A stretch of 64,000 nt of DNA. Origin: Prauserella rugosa. Its GTDB lineage: Bacteria; Actinomycetota; Actinomycetes; Mycobacteriales; Pseudonocardiaceae. Under the pieces are notes generated by a model. It ran no database searches. It saw only the letters and a list, made by a program, of their open reading frames with translations, and was not told the origin of the DNA. The translations under genes and the position numbers were made by a program. Below are positions 9,190 through 16,662 of the stretch, piece by piece. How positions within the stretch are numbered: the stretch's first letter is position 1; each line of letters begins with the position of its first letter. Location: positions 310,001 through 374,000 of the forward strand of contig NZ_JOIJ01000001.1 in assembly GCF_000719975.1 (NCBI RefSeq), written 5' to 3'.

Positions 9190-10044
9190 CGGGTCACCTC
9201 GACGACGGACCAGCCGGTGGACAGCGCGTCGCGGAGCACGGCGTCGCAGGCGCCGGCGTCCACGGTGAGTTCGACGTGACCCCCGCCGTGACCCCCGCCG
9301 TGACCGCAGGTGTGGCCGCCGTCGTTACCCCCGTGGCCGTCGTCCTCGGGCCCGCCGTCTGCGGCACCGGACAGCTCGGCCACGCGGACGATCCCGGCGT
9401 GGGACGGCCGGAGCGCCGCCGCTGCCGCGGTGCGGCGCAGCACGATGCGGACCGTGTCCCCGCCGAGTGCGCCGAGGCGGCCACCCGCGGGCGCGGTCGG
9501 CGCGATGCTCGGTGTACACGACAGCCGAGCCGGAGCGCCGGAGCTCGTCGAGGATGTCGCCGAGCGCCGCGTGGGCGTCCGGGTCGAGTCCGGAGAACGG
9601 TTCGTCGAGCACGACCAGGTCGGGTTCGGTGAGCAGTGCCTGCGCGAGGCCGACCTTCTGTGCGTTGCCCTTCGACAGCGTGGCCAGCGGGACGTCGGGT
9701 CCGCCCGCGAGGGCGAGGCGGTCGAGCCAGGTGCGTGCGCGCGCCCGGCCGGTCGCGGTGGGCAGCCCGCCGATGCGGCCCATCGCCGTGAGGTAGTCGA
9801 GGGCGCTGAACCGTTGCCCGCCCGGGAACCGGTCGGGCAGGTAGCCGATGGTGGGTGTGCCCGTGACGGTGCCCTCGGACGGCCTGCTCAGCCCGGCGAC
9901 GATGCGCGCGAGCGTGGACTTGCCGGAGCCGTTGCCGCCGACGAGCGCGACGACGTCGCCGGGTGCGATGTCGAGGTCGACGCCGCTGAGCACGGGGCCG
10001 CCGCCGCGCCGGTAGCGTTTCGCGACGCCGGTGAGCCGTCGCAT
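9186..10044 (-). CDS. ABC transporter ATP-binding protein, apparently frameshifted near its C-terminal third
   Basis: The start is ATG 10044 (MRRLTGVAKRYRRGG), 7 bp after the trpG stop. The first 180 residues form an ordinary nucleotide-binding domain: Walker A GGNGSGKST, signature LSKGNAQKVGLAQALL (C-loop LSKGN), Walker B LVVLDEPFSGLDP and the H-loop VVYTEHR. Just after TEHRAD the frame goes into Arg/Pro-rich nonsense that ends at 9325. A different frame from about 9490 continues sensibly (GGRLGALGGDTVRIVL) to 9186, where it overlaps the permease start by ATGA. One extra base within the CGCGCCCGCGGG stretch near 9490 would explain this. The second part contains a striking Gly/His run (GHTCGHGGGHGGGH). 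It could be a real disruption or a sequencing error; the read-through form ends at 9325. Confidence 0.75.
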
Positions 10045-10051
10045 GCCGGCC

Positions 10052-10693
10052 TCAGGCGGCGGCGCGCTGCAACGCTCGGGTGGCTTGTTCGAGGCGGTCG
10101 ACCGTGCCCGGGTCGACGGCGTGGCCCGCGGCTGCCATCCAGTTGGCGAGCATGCGGTGCCCGCCCTGGGTGAGCACCGATTCGGGGTGGAACTGCACGC
10201 CCTCGAGGGGCAGCTCGCGGTGCCGCATGCCCATGACGATGCCGGTCTCGGTGCGGCCGGTGACCTCGAAGGCATCGCCGGGGATCGTCTCGGGCAGTAC
10301 CGTCAGCGAGTGGTAGCGGGTGGCGGTGAACGGCTCGGGCAGCCCGGCGAGCACGCCGGAGCCGTCGTGGTGCACCTGGCTGGTCTTGCCGTGCAGCAGC
10401 TCGGGTGCGCGGTCGACGGTGGCGCCCCAGGCGACGCCGAGGGCCTGGTGCCCGAGGCACACGCCCAGCATGGGGACGCGGTCGGCGGCGCACCTGTTGA
10501 TCACGTCGATGCTCTGCCCCGCGCGTTCGGGTGTGCCCGGTCCCGGCGAGACGAGCACCCCGTCGAAGTCGCCGATGCGGTCGAGGTCGACGACGTCGTT
10601 GCGCCACACCTCGGGCTCGGCACCCAGCTGGGCCAGGTACTGCACGAGGTTGTAGACGAAGCTGTCGTAGTTGTCGACGACCAGTACACGCAT
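10052..10693 (-). CDS. trpG: Anthranilate/para-aminobenzoate synthase glutamine amidotransferase component
   Basis: A 213-residue class I glutamine amidotransferase that releases ammonia from glutamine for anthranilate or 4-amino-4-deoxychorismate synthesis. The catalytic triad is visible: Cys in PMLGVCLGHQALG (about residue 79), and His and Glu in GVQFHPESVLT (about 172-174). The start MRVLVVDNYDSFVYNLVQYL is the family-typical N-terminus. The frame is open for another 59 codons upstream, but that extension does not resemble the family. In relatives this gene sits next to pknB and is called trpG or pabA; the true partner subunit is not in the window. Confidence 0.93.
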   Translation of the reverse strand: MRVLVVDNYDSFVYNLVQYLAQLGAEPEVWRNDVVDLDRIGDFDGVLVSPGPGTPERAGQSIDVINRCAADRVPMLGVCLGHQALGVAWGATVDRAPELLHGKTSQVHHDGSGVLAGLPEPFTATRYHSLTVLPETIPGDAFEVTGRTETGIVMGMRHRELPLEGVQFHPESVLTQGGHRMLANWMAAAGHAVDPGTVDRLEQATRALQRAAA

Positions 10694-10870
10694 ATCCGCA
10701 GGGTACCGCTCCGAGGCGGAGAACGGACGGACCTCCTGACCTTCCTTCATGTTGTAGTTGCAGTAGCCCATGCCGCCGCTGGAATTCGAGTCCCGGCAGA
10801 TCCCTTCTCGTCCGTGGTCGGTCTCCCAGTAGACCTGCACGCCGATGCCGTCCTTCTTCCGCGTGGTGCG
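10694..10870 (-). pseudogene. Open coding-like remnant in frame with trpG
   Basis: Between an in-frame TAA (10871-10873) and the trpG ATG lie 59 sense codons. They read like protein, not noise: VQVYWETDHGREGICRDSNS followed by SGGMGYCNYNMKEGQEV, with two Cys and Asn/Gly-rich turns. This resembles the C-terminal part of small secreted actinobacterial proteins, although I cannot name a family. A GTG at 10840 could in principle give an N-terminally extended TrpG. The more likely reading is a remnant of a lost gene that now forms the trpG leader. Confidence 0.4.
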
Positions 10871-10874
10871 TTAC

Positions 10875-10925
10875 TCCTGCACTCGGCTCAGTCCTGCACT
10901 CGGCTCAGTCCTGCACTCGGCTCAG
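10875..10925. repeat. Three tandem copies of a 17-bp unit
   Basis: TCCTGCACTCGGCTCAG occurs three times without a mismatch at 10875, 10892 and 10909, and a fourth copy begins (TCCTGC) and breaks off. It lies between the small membrane protein gene and the trpG leader. Perfect identity suggests recent amplification. Confidence 0.92.
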
Positions 10926-10935
10926 TCCTGCCCGT

Positions 10936-11094
10936 TCAGCCCTCGACCGACACGTCGTTGAACGGGAGCATCGGCTCCAGCCAGGGGAAGATCACCAGCA
11001 TCAGCAGGGCGACCACGCCCACGATCAGGATGAGCGCCTCGAGCACGCGTACCGGCACGGGGCCGGGCAGGTGCCGCCAGATCCAGCCGTACAT
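10936..11094 (-). CDS. Small single-span membrane protein next to sortase
   Basis: A 52-codon gene: MYGWIWRHLPGPVPVRVLEA, then a hydrophobic span of about 20 residues (LILIVGVVALLMLVIFPWLE), then PMLPFNDVSVEG. Its ATG directly follows the sortase stop codon (TAG 11095-11097), so the two are almost certainly co-translated. The Trp-rich amphipathic N-terminus, one helix and the conserved-looking PMLPFND end make it look like a genuine small protein, not a chance frame. I recall similar proteins in this position in other Pseudonocardiaceae. No function is known to me; a sortase accessory or substrate-presentation role is speculation. Confidence 0.75.
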   Translation of the reverse strand: MYGWIWRHLPGPVPVRVLEALILIVGVVALLMLVIFPWLEPMLPFNDVSVEG

Positions 11095-12012
11095 CTACGC
11101 CTCCCCGATCGCGGCGAGCAGGTCCTCGTACCCGGTGCCCTCGCTCTTGCGGTACTGGTTGGTCAGCACCGAGTGGATGATCATGCGTTCGGCGTCGGAG
11201 AACTGCGGGTGGCACGTGGTGAGCGTGAGCAGTGACGCCTGGGACGCGGGCGGCAGCGGGTCGTTCGGCTTGTACGGCACGGGCGCGACGGCGTCGCCGC
11301 GGTCGGGCAGCACGATCCGCCTGCCGAACGTCTCGTCGTAGGCGCCCTGCTTGTCCTGCAGGGGCGCGACGTTGTCGCACCGCTGCTGCGTGCCCTGGTT
11401 CTGTGCCCAGCCGTCGACCTCGTCGGCCATGGGCAGTACGCGGTAGACGTAGAAGCTGTCGGCGGTCTCCATGACGATGGCGTCGCACGAGTTGAGCAGG
11501 TCGAGGTCGTTGAACGGTGCGCCCTTGCCGACGCGGTGTCCGGCGACGCCGACGTTGCCGGGTTCGCCGGGCATGGCCGTGTTCTTGTAGTGGCCGGGCC
11601 CGACCTCGAGTGCTGCTGGGCCGACGCCCTGCTGCACGGTGAAGCTCCAGTCGGCGCCGAAGGAGGGGATGTACATGCGCGCGAACGCCTGCCCGTCGGC
11701 GGGATCGGTGTGCAGTTCGCGTTCCCCGCGCGGTGCGCTGCGCCATTCCTCTTCGAGCTCGGCACTGGCCTCGCGCTGGAGGTAGCCCGACTTCCAGTTG
11801 GTCACGTAGAGCTCGTAGACGACGAACAGCAGCAGGACGAGGCCGAGCGTGATGAGGACTTCGCCGAAACCACGGACCGCGGTGCGCACCTTGCCGCCTC
11901 CGCGCCTCGGCGGTGGTGGGGGACGTTCCTCGGAGGCACGCGGGGTGCCGATCTCGTCGGGCGAGGCCATCCGGCCCGCACCGCCACCCGGTCCGTCGTC
12001 GGATGTCGACAA
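11095..12012 (-). CDS. Class E sortase
   Basis: A sortase transpeptidase of about 305 residues that should attach LAxTG-type surface proteins to peptidoglycan. It has a cytoplasmic Pro/Arg-rich N-terminus, one anchor helix (VLITLGLVLLLFVVYELYV) and an extracytoplasmic catalytic domain. Visible active-site residues are His in VGVAGHRVG and Cys in LLTLTTCHP; the TLTTC motif is typical of the family. An Arg follows in SDAERMIIHSVL. I prefer the TTG start at 12012 because AAAGGAG lies 5 nt upstream; a GTG at 12027 precedes that ribosome-binding site. It is divergent from crgA, a common actinobacterial neighbour. Confidence 0.9.
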   Translation of the reverse strand: MSTSDDGPGGGAGRMASPDEIGTPRASEERPPPPPRRGGGKVRTAVRGFGEVLITLGLVLLLFVVYELYVTNWKSGYLQREASAELEEEWRSAPRGERELHTDPADGQAFARMYIPSFGADWSFTVQQGVGPAALEVGPGHYKNTAMPGEPGNVGVAGHRVGKGAPFNDLDLLNSCDAIVMETADSFYVYRVLPMADEVDGWAQNQGTQQRCDNVAPLQDKQGAYDETFGRRIVLPDRGDAVAPVPYKPNDPLPPASQASLLTLTTCHPQFSDAERMIIHSVLTNQYRKSEGTGYEDLLAAIGEA

Positions 12013-12195
12013 GGCGGCTCCTTTCACCCTGGACCCTGCTTCGTCCTGGGCGTGAAGGGCCCAGGATGGAGGCCGTCGGCGATTGCCGGGCTTCTCGGTA
12101 CTGCTTCGGACGTCTGGGCGCTTACGTTAACGTGTTGAGGTGGCGGTGGCCCAAGTCCGCCATGCGTTTCGACCCCCAGAGCACGAGGGACATCA
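12013..12195. promoter_or_regulatory. Divergent intergenic region sortase/crgA
   Basis: This 183-bp gap between divergently transcribed genes must hold promoters for both. The clearest feature is TTACGTTAACGTG near 12122, containing the perfect palindrome ACGTTAACGT, which could be an operator or part of the crgA promoter. No -10/-35 pair is unambiguous. Confidence 0.4.
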
Positions 12196-12462
12196 ATGCC
12201 CAAGTCGAAGGTCCGCAAGAAGACGGCGTACACCCCGCCCGCCGACCGGAAAACCCCGGTGAAGGTGTCGGCGGCCGGTCCGTCGCCGCTTCCTTACAAG
12301 ATCGTCATGTTCGGGTTGATGCTGCTGGGCCTGGCCTGGCTGGTCGTCAACTACCTCGCGGGCGAGAAGATCGGCTTCATGCTGGAGCTGGGCAACTGGA
12401 ACTTCGCGATCGGTTTCGCGTTGATGATCAGTGGCCTGCTCATGACGATGAAATGGCGTTGA
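12196..12462 (+). CDS. crgA: Cell division protein CrgA
   Basis: An 88-residue protein with the family layout: a basic N-terminus [15 protein letters not shown], two membrane helices ([20 protein letters not shown] and [18 protein letters not shown]) and a [14 protein letters not shown] loop. CrgA coordinates FtsI, FtsQ and FtsZ at the actinobacterial division site. The length equals that of mycobacterial CrgA. Its position near the pknAB cluster and ppiA is the conserved one. Confidence 0.96.
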   Translation: MPKSKVRKKTAYTPPADRKTPVKVSAAGPSPLPYKIVMFGLMLLGLAWLVVNYLAGEKIGFMLELGNWNFAIGFALMISGLLMTMKWR

Positions 12463-12502
12463 TCCAGGCGGCGGATCAGCCTGCTGCGACCGACTTACAT
12501 GG

Positions 12503-12997
12503 GTGTCACTAATCCCCACTGTGGATGATTCTGTGGACAACTCCACTCTCCGTTGGTCGACCCATCCCGGCCTCGTGGTGATCGGCTGGGTCCTCGCCGT
12601 GGGAGCGGCGGTCGCCGCGGTGGCGGCGTCGGGGTCGGCCGACCGGCCGGGAACGCTGCTGTTCGGCTTGGGCGCCGTGGCGTTGACGCTGGCTGCGGCG
12701 TACGGCACGTTCGTCCGGCCCCGTCTCGCCGCCGATGCCGCCGGGGTGCGGATCCGTTCGCTGGGCGGCACGCAGGAGCTGGCGTGGGACGCCGTGCGGA
12801 TGGAGCTGACGACCGTGCGGCGGTGGGGCCGCGAGGCCCCGGTCCTGGAGTTCGAGGCGCTGGCCGCCGAGGCGCAGGGCAGTTCGGGCGACAACACGAC
12901 GAGCAGCGGCGGTGAGGGCCTCACGGTGCTCGGCTGGGTCGAGCTGGGTGCCGACCCGCGCGACGTCCACGACGCGCTGCTGGCCCTGCGCGGTTAG
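12503..12997 (+). CDS. PH-like domain membrane protein
   Basis: A protein of about 160 residues with two membrane helices (GLVVIGWVLAVGAAVAAVAAS and LLFGLGAVALTLAAAYGTF). A compact C-terminal domain follows with GVRIRSLGGTQELAWDAVRM, the pattern of the bacterial PH (DUF2581-like) domain found downstream of crgA in actinobacteria. The start is uncertain: GTG 12503 or GTG 12521. The 5' codons coincide with two DnaA-box-like 9-mers. Function unknown. Confidence 0.75.
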   Translation: MSLIPTVDDSVDNSTLRWSTHPGLVVIGWVLAVGAAVAAVAASGSADRPGTLLFGLGAVALTLAAAYGTFVRPRLAADAAGVRIRSLGGTQELAWDAVRMELTTVRRWGREAPVLEFEALAAEAQGSSGDNTTSSGGEGLTVLGWVELGADPRDVHDALLALRG

Positions 12998-13021
12998 GCC
13001 GTGTCTGTTAATCCTCCGCCG

Positions 13022-13984
13022 CTACACGGACGTGCCGGGGCAGGCGTAGGGCACCGCGGTGCAGATGTCGGAGGCGATGGTGGCGTCGCGGTAGAGGATC
13101 AGGCCGATGAGCGCGGCGACGACGATGCCGACGGCCGTGATCTGGTACTGGGTGCGCTGCTTCTGCGGCGCGTAGAGCATCGCGACCATGACGAGAGCTC
13201 CGGCGACGAGCCCGCCGAGGTGGCCGAGCAGGGAGATGCCGGGGATGGTCACGGTCAGGACCAGGTTGATGGCGATGATGCCGATCGCGCCACTGGGGTT
13301 GAGCTTGAGTTTCAGCACGGCCACCAGGAGCGCGCCCATGAGCCCGTAGACGGCGCCGGAGGCGCCTGCGGTGCCGGTGTTGACGTCGCCGAGCAGGTAG
13401 ACGGCGGTCGATCCGCCGAGCAGCGAGACCAGGTACAGCGCGAGGAACCGCACCTTGCCGAGCAGGATTTCGAGGTCCCTGCCGAGGATCCACAGCGCCA
13501 GCATGTTCATGGCCAGGTGCAGCAGCCCGTAGTGCAGGAAGCCGGACAGCACGAGGCGCGTCCATTCGCCGCCGGCGTACACCGCCAGCGGCCACAGCTG
13601 GCCGTCCTGGAACAGCGTGGACTCGCTGTTCTGCATAGGGTCGCCGACCTGCGCGGCGGTGGCGACGTAGAACAGGACGTTGAGCGCGATGAGCAGCGGG
13701 GTGACGACGGCCCTCGTGGACACGCGCGCCCCGGCGACCGTGCGGTCGCCGGGGCGGAGCGGCTGTGCGCGGCGCTGCTGTGCGCGCGAAGCCTGCACAC
13801 AGTCGATGCACTGGTATCCGACCGACGCCTCACGGAGACAGTCGGGACAGGCGGGCCTGCCGCAGCGCACGCAGCTCAGGCCGGTCGGCGTGTTCGGGTG
13901 CCACCAGCACCCCGGCCGCGCTTGTTCGTCCGACCGGGCCGGGCCGTCGGGCGGATACGGAGGTTGGGTCACTGCACGCTCCAC
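13022..13984 (-). CDS. Rhomboid-family intramembrane serine protease
   Basis: A protein of about 320 residues with an N-terminal zinc-ribbon-like segment (pairs of Cys in CVRCGRPACPDC and YQCIDC) followed by six or seven membrane helices. The catalytic Ser lies in GASGAVYG and the partner His in LLGHLGGLVAG, the expected GxSG...H pair; AMNMLALWILGRDLE is the family's conserved loop helix. It cleaves membrane proteins within the bilayer. GTG 13984 or GTG 13972 (MTQPPYPPDG) are both plausible starts; homologues usually begin like the second. It lies beside ppiA as in other actinobacteria. Confidence 0.93.
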   Translation of the reverse strand: MERAVTQPPYPPDGPARSDEQARPGCWWHPNTPTGLSCVRCGRPACPDCLREASVGYQCIDCVQASRAQQRRAQPLRPGDRTVAGARVSTRAVVTPLLIALNVLFYVATAAQVGDPMQNSESTLFQDGQLWPLAVYAGGEWTRLVLSGFLHYGLLHLAMNMLALWILGRDLEILLGKVRFLALYLVSLLGGSTAVYLLGDVNTGTAGASGAVYGLMGALLVAVLKLKLNPSGAIGIIAINLVLTVTIPGISLLGHLGGLVAGALVMVAMLYAPQKQRTQYQITAVGIVVAALIGLILYRDATIASDICTAVPYACPGTSV

Positions 13985-14022
13985 GTCACGACCGTCAACC
14001 TACCCAGGCGGAGTGGCAGAGA

Positions 14023-14580
14023 TCAGGAACGCTCGATCTCGACCGACTCGATGACGACGTCCTCGAGCGGCTTGTCGGCCGGACCGGTCGCGACGCGGCC
14101 GATCTCGTCGACGACGGCACGCGACGAGTCGTCGGCGACCTCACCGAAGATCGTGTGCTTGAAGTTCAGGTGCGGGGTCGGCGCGACCGTGATGAAGAAC
14201 TGCGAACCGTTGGTGCCGGGTCCGGCGTTCGCCATGGCCAGCAGGTAGGGCCGGTTGAACTGGAGCTCCGGGTGGAACTCGTCGTCGAACTTGTACCCCG
14301 GGCCGCCGCGGCCGGTGCCCGTCGGGTCGCCGCCCTGGAGCATGAACCCGTCGATCACGCGGTGGAAGATGGCGCCGTCGTAGAACGGGCCGGTCTTCTC
14401 GCCCTTGGCGTTCGGCTGCGTGTACTCCTTCGTGCCCTCGGCGAGACCGACGAAGTTCGCGACCGTCTTCGGGGCGTGATCAGGGAAGAGGTTGATGGCG
14501 ATGTCGCCACGGTTCGTGTGCAGAGTGGCCTTGATCTTGGTACCGACCACGCTCTCGTTGCTCTCAGTCACACGAATCAT
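14023..14580 (-). CDS. ppiA: Peptidyl-prolyl cis-trans isomerase, cyclophilin type
   Basis: A 185-residue cytoplasmic cyclophilin that speeds proline isomerisation during folding. Conserved residues are visible: FHRVIDGFMLQGGDPTGTG with the catalytic Arg, ANAGPGTNGSQFFIT and HTIFGEV. No signal peptide is present. The gene occupies the place of M. tuberculosis ppiA between the origin genes and crgA. Confidence 0.96.
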   Translation of the reverse strand: MIRVTESNESVVGTKIKATLHTNRGDIAINLFPDHAPKTVANFVGLAEGTKEYTQPNAKGEKTGPFYDGAIFHRVIDGFMLQGGDPTGTGRGGPGYKFDDEFHPELQFNRPYLLAMANAGPGTNGSQFFITVAPTPHLNFKHTIFGEVADDSSRAVVDEIGRVATGPADKPLEDVVIESVEIERS

Positions 14581-14669
14581 CGTGCCATCCCGGGCATAAT
14601 CCAGCGGTAAGGGGCAGGATGGGCGGTACGGTGACAGCCAGAGAACCGACGAATGACGAGGTGGAGGCG

Positions 14670-15227
14670 ATGACTCGAACCGCGGAGGCGGGTGAGTCCG
14701 TGAAGGACCGGCTGACCGACGGGTCCGACGAGCTCGTGAAGAGCTCGAAGCGGGCCCAGAAGAAGCTGGCCGCCCAGGCCAAGAAGGCCGGCAAAGAGGT
14801 CTCCAAGAGCGCCAAGAAGGCCAGGAAGGTCGCCGACGAACGTCGCGGCGAGCTGGCCGAGCCCACTCGCAAGGCCAAGAAGGCCGCGATCAAGGCGGCC
14901 AAGGCCGCCGGTGAGTCGAAGCGCCGCGCGAAGAAGGACTTCAAGCTGGCCAAGAAGGATTTCAAGGCCGCGATGAAGGACGCCAAGGGCGCTGCGACCG
15001 GTGAGAAGGGCGAGAAGAAGAAGCGCAGGAAGCTTCCGATTCTGCTGGCGCTCGGCGTGATCGCGGGCGTGGCGTATGCGCTGCGGCCGAAGCCGGAGGC
15101 CCCGGTGGCGCCGGCTCCGCCGAAGAGCACCGACACGCCGGAGACGTCCGGTTCGGCGGGTTCGGCGAGCTCGAACGGCCAGACGGCCGCGAAGCCGCAG
15201 CCGAACCAGTCACCCAAGCAGGCCTGA
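14670..15227 (+). CDS. Lys/Ala-rich membrane-anchored protein
   Basis: A 185-residue basic protein dominated by Lys, Ala and Glu (SSKRAQKKLAAQAKKAGKEV), predicted as long helix. A single membrane helix (LPILLALGVIAGVAYAL) lies at about residue 128, followed by a Pro/Ala/Ser/Gln tail. Such proteins look like histone-like or heparin-binding surface proteins by composition, but I do not recognise a family. I chose ATG 14670 because GAGGTGGAGG precedes it; in-frame starts at 14619 and 14631 exist. A strong hairpin follows. It is divergent from ppiA. Confidence 0.7.
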   Translation: MTRTAEAGESVKDRLTDGSDELVKSSKRAQKKLAAQAKKAGKEVSKSAKKARKVADERRGELAEPTRKAKKAAIKAAKAAGESKRRAKKDFKLAKKDFKAAMKDAKGAATGEKGEKKKRRKLPILLALGVIAGVAYALRPKPEAPVAPAPPKSTDTPETSGSAGSASSNGQTAAKPQPNQSPKQA

Positions 15228-15249
15228 GCACGGCTGAGTAACCGCGCGA

Positions 15250-15284
15250 AAAGGGCTACCTTCCCGCTGGGAAGGTAGCCCTTT
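15250..15284. terminator. Bidirectional intrinsic terminator
   Basis: A perfect 16-bp stem, AAAGGGCTACCTTCCC pairing with GGGAAGGTAGCCCTTT, around a 3-nt GCT loop. It stands between two convergent genes ending at 15227 (+) and 15303 (-). A or T runs at both feet make it usable from either direction. Confidence 0.93.
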
Positions 15285-15302
15285 CGTGTGAGAGCGGGAA
15301 GA

Positions 15303-15749
15303 TCAGCCCGCGTACTTCTGGATGAGGGCGCCCAGGCGCGGCAGCGCCTCGATGACGTTCTCCTTGCCCTTCGGGCGCAGCTTCTCGTAGACCTTCTTGA
15401 TGGAGTCGCGCGAGGACTTCTCGGCGCGGGCGTCGGTCACCGACAGCAGTGCGTCGGCGGCCTCGTCGCCGCGGCTCGGCAGGTAGCTGCCGAAGTCGCC
15501 GCCACCGTTGGCCTTGAAGTCGGCGAAGATCGGCTCGAGCGCGGCGACGAAGTCGTCGAGCAGGCTGTCCACGGCGGAGCCGATGATGCCCGGCTTGATC
15601 TTCTTGACGGCGCCGTAGCCGGTCTTGATGACCGTGCCGGACACGCCGCTCTTGTCGCCGACCTCTGCGTCGATGAGCTCGGTCAGGTCGTTGACGACGT
15701 CCGGACGCCGGGTGGAGTCGAGCAGAGCTTCCTTCAGGGTGTCAGCCAC
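15303..15749 (-). CDS. DUF6918-like protein
   Basis: A 148-residue soluble protein starting MADTLKEALLDSTRRPDVVN. The opening, the LIDAEVGDKSGVSGTVIKTGY segment and the DDFVAALEPIFADF helix match a small actinobacterial family of unknown function that I know as DUF6918. GTG 15749 is preferred because GGAAG sits 6 nt upstream. The 3' end shares the bidirectional terminator with the Lys/Ala-rich gene. Confidence 0.7.
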   Translation of the reverse strand: MADTLKEALLDSTRRPDVVNDLTELIDAEVGDKSGVSGTVIKTGYGAVKKIKPGIIGSAVDSLLDDFVAALEPIFADFKANGGGDFGSYLPSRGDEAADALLSVTDARAEKSSRDSIKKVYEKLRPKGKENVIEALPRLGALIQKYAG

Positions 15750-16020
15750 GAGATCTTCCTTCGTCACTTCGAAATTCGGAGGGGGACCACGCAGAGCCGA
15801 CCGGTCGATCGTCACCTGTTCAGGGGAGCCGGCGTTGAACGATCAACACTGAGTGGCCTGCGCGTGTGGCGCAACCCTAGTACACCGGTCATTTGGTACT
15901 CACGTCGTGGCCTCATGTGCGTCGCTGCCTGATCACACAGAGCTAGGTCGGCGTGTGCCGAGCGCGTCGGAACCAGGAGCAACGGTGCACTTCGGGCGGA
16001 GATTCTCAGAGGCCGGGTTC

Positions 16021-16608
16021 TCAGAGGCCGAGGGTGGCGATGACGTCGGTGGCGACGGTGCGGGCTTTGACGCTCTGCTGCTGGTTGGTCGTGACGATGA
16101 CGGCGTTGCCCTGTTTCGACACGGCGTACACGGCTCCCTCGTCGTCGGCCTCGTAGCCGCCGGACCAGCCGGCCGGCTGTTCGGTGGGGTTGGAGGTGTC
16201 GATGGGGGCGGCCCGGTCGACGAGTCCGGTGGCGACGTCGGCCTCGCCGACGTAGACCTGCACGGTGAGCTGCACTTCGCCGTCGGGCCGGTAGAAGAAG
16301 CACGTGGGATGGGGTTTGTCGGCCGAGAGCCGCACCTGGCCCACTCCTTGGCCGTTGGCGCTCTCGGCCTCGGCGGTGGGCAGGTAGGGGCAGTCGCCGG
16401 TGGTGGCGGGTTTCGGTTCGGGCGGCAGCTCGGGTGCGGGTTTGGTGCGGGTGACGGTGCGGGTGGTCGGTTCGCCGCCGTCTCCGGTGCCGGTGTTCTC
16501 GCCACCGCTGTCGGGTTCGGGGATGGTGCAGCCGGCGAGGGTGAGCGCCGCGGCGGTCATGCCGATCAGCGCGACGCGGGTGCCGCCGGATCCGAACAGT
16601 CGTCCCAT
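16021..16608 (-). CDS. Secreted lipoprotein, DUF2020-like
   Basis: A 195-residue precursor with a signal peptide and lipobox LTLAGC, so Cys near residue 27 should be lipidated. A Thr/Gly/Pro-rich linker follows, then a small domain with GDCPYLPTAEAE, HPTCFFYRPDG and VTTNQQQSVKARTVATDVIATL. Two extracytoplasmic Cys could form a disulfide. It resembles the actinobacterial DUF2020 lipoproteins. Just past its stop codon a 15-bp duplication produces a second in-frame TGA. It is divergent from the aminoglycoside nucleotidyltransferase-like gene. Confidence 0.75.
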   Translation of the reverse strand: MGRLFGSGGTRVALIGMTAAALTLAGCTIPEPDSGGENTGTGDGGEPTTRTVTRTKPAPELPPEPKPATTGDCPYLPTAEAESANGQGVGQVRLSADKPHPTCFFYRPDGEVQLTVQVYVGEADVATGLVDRAAPIDTSNPTEQPAGWSGGYEADDEGAVYAVSKQGNAVIVTTNQQQSVKARTVATDVIATLGL

Positions 16609-16662
16609 GGTCAGCGAGTGAACCAGATGGGCTGACGGGGTTGCGGCTGGCACGCTGGCGGC

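Noticed and set aside
9186-10044. Programmed ribosomal frameshift in the ABC ATPase
   Set aside because: No slippery heptamer or downstream pseudoknot is evident at about 9490; mutation or sequencing error is simpler.
10694-10840. N-terminal extension of TrpG from GTG 10840
   Set aside because: The family start MRVLVVDNYDSF is at 10693; the upstream residues do not resemble any amidotransferase extension.
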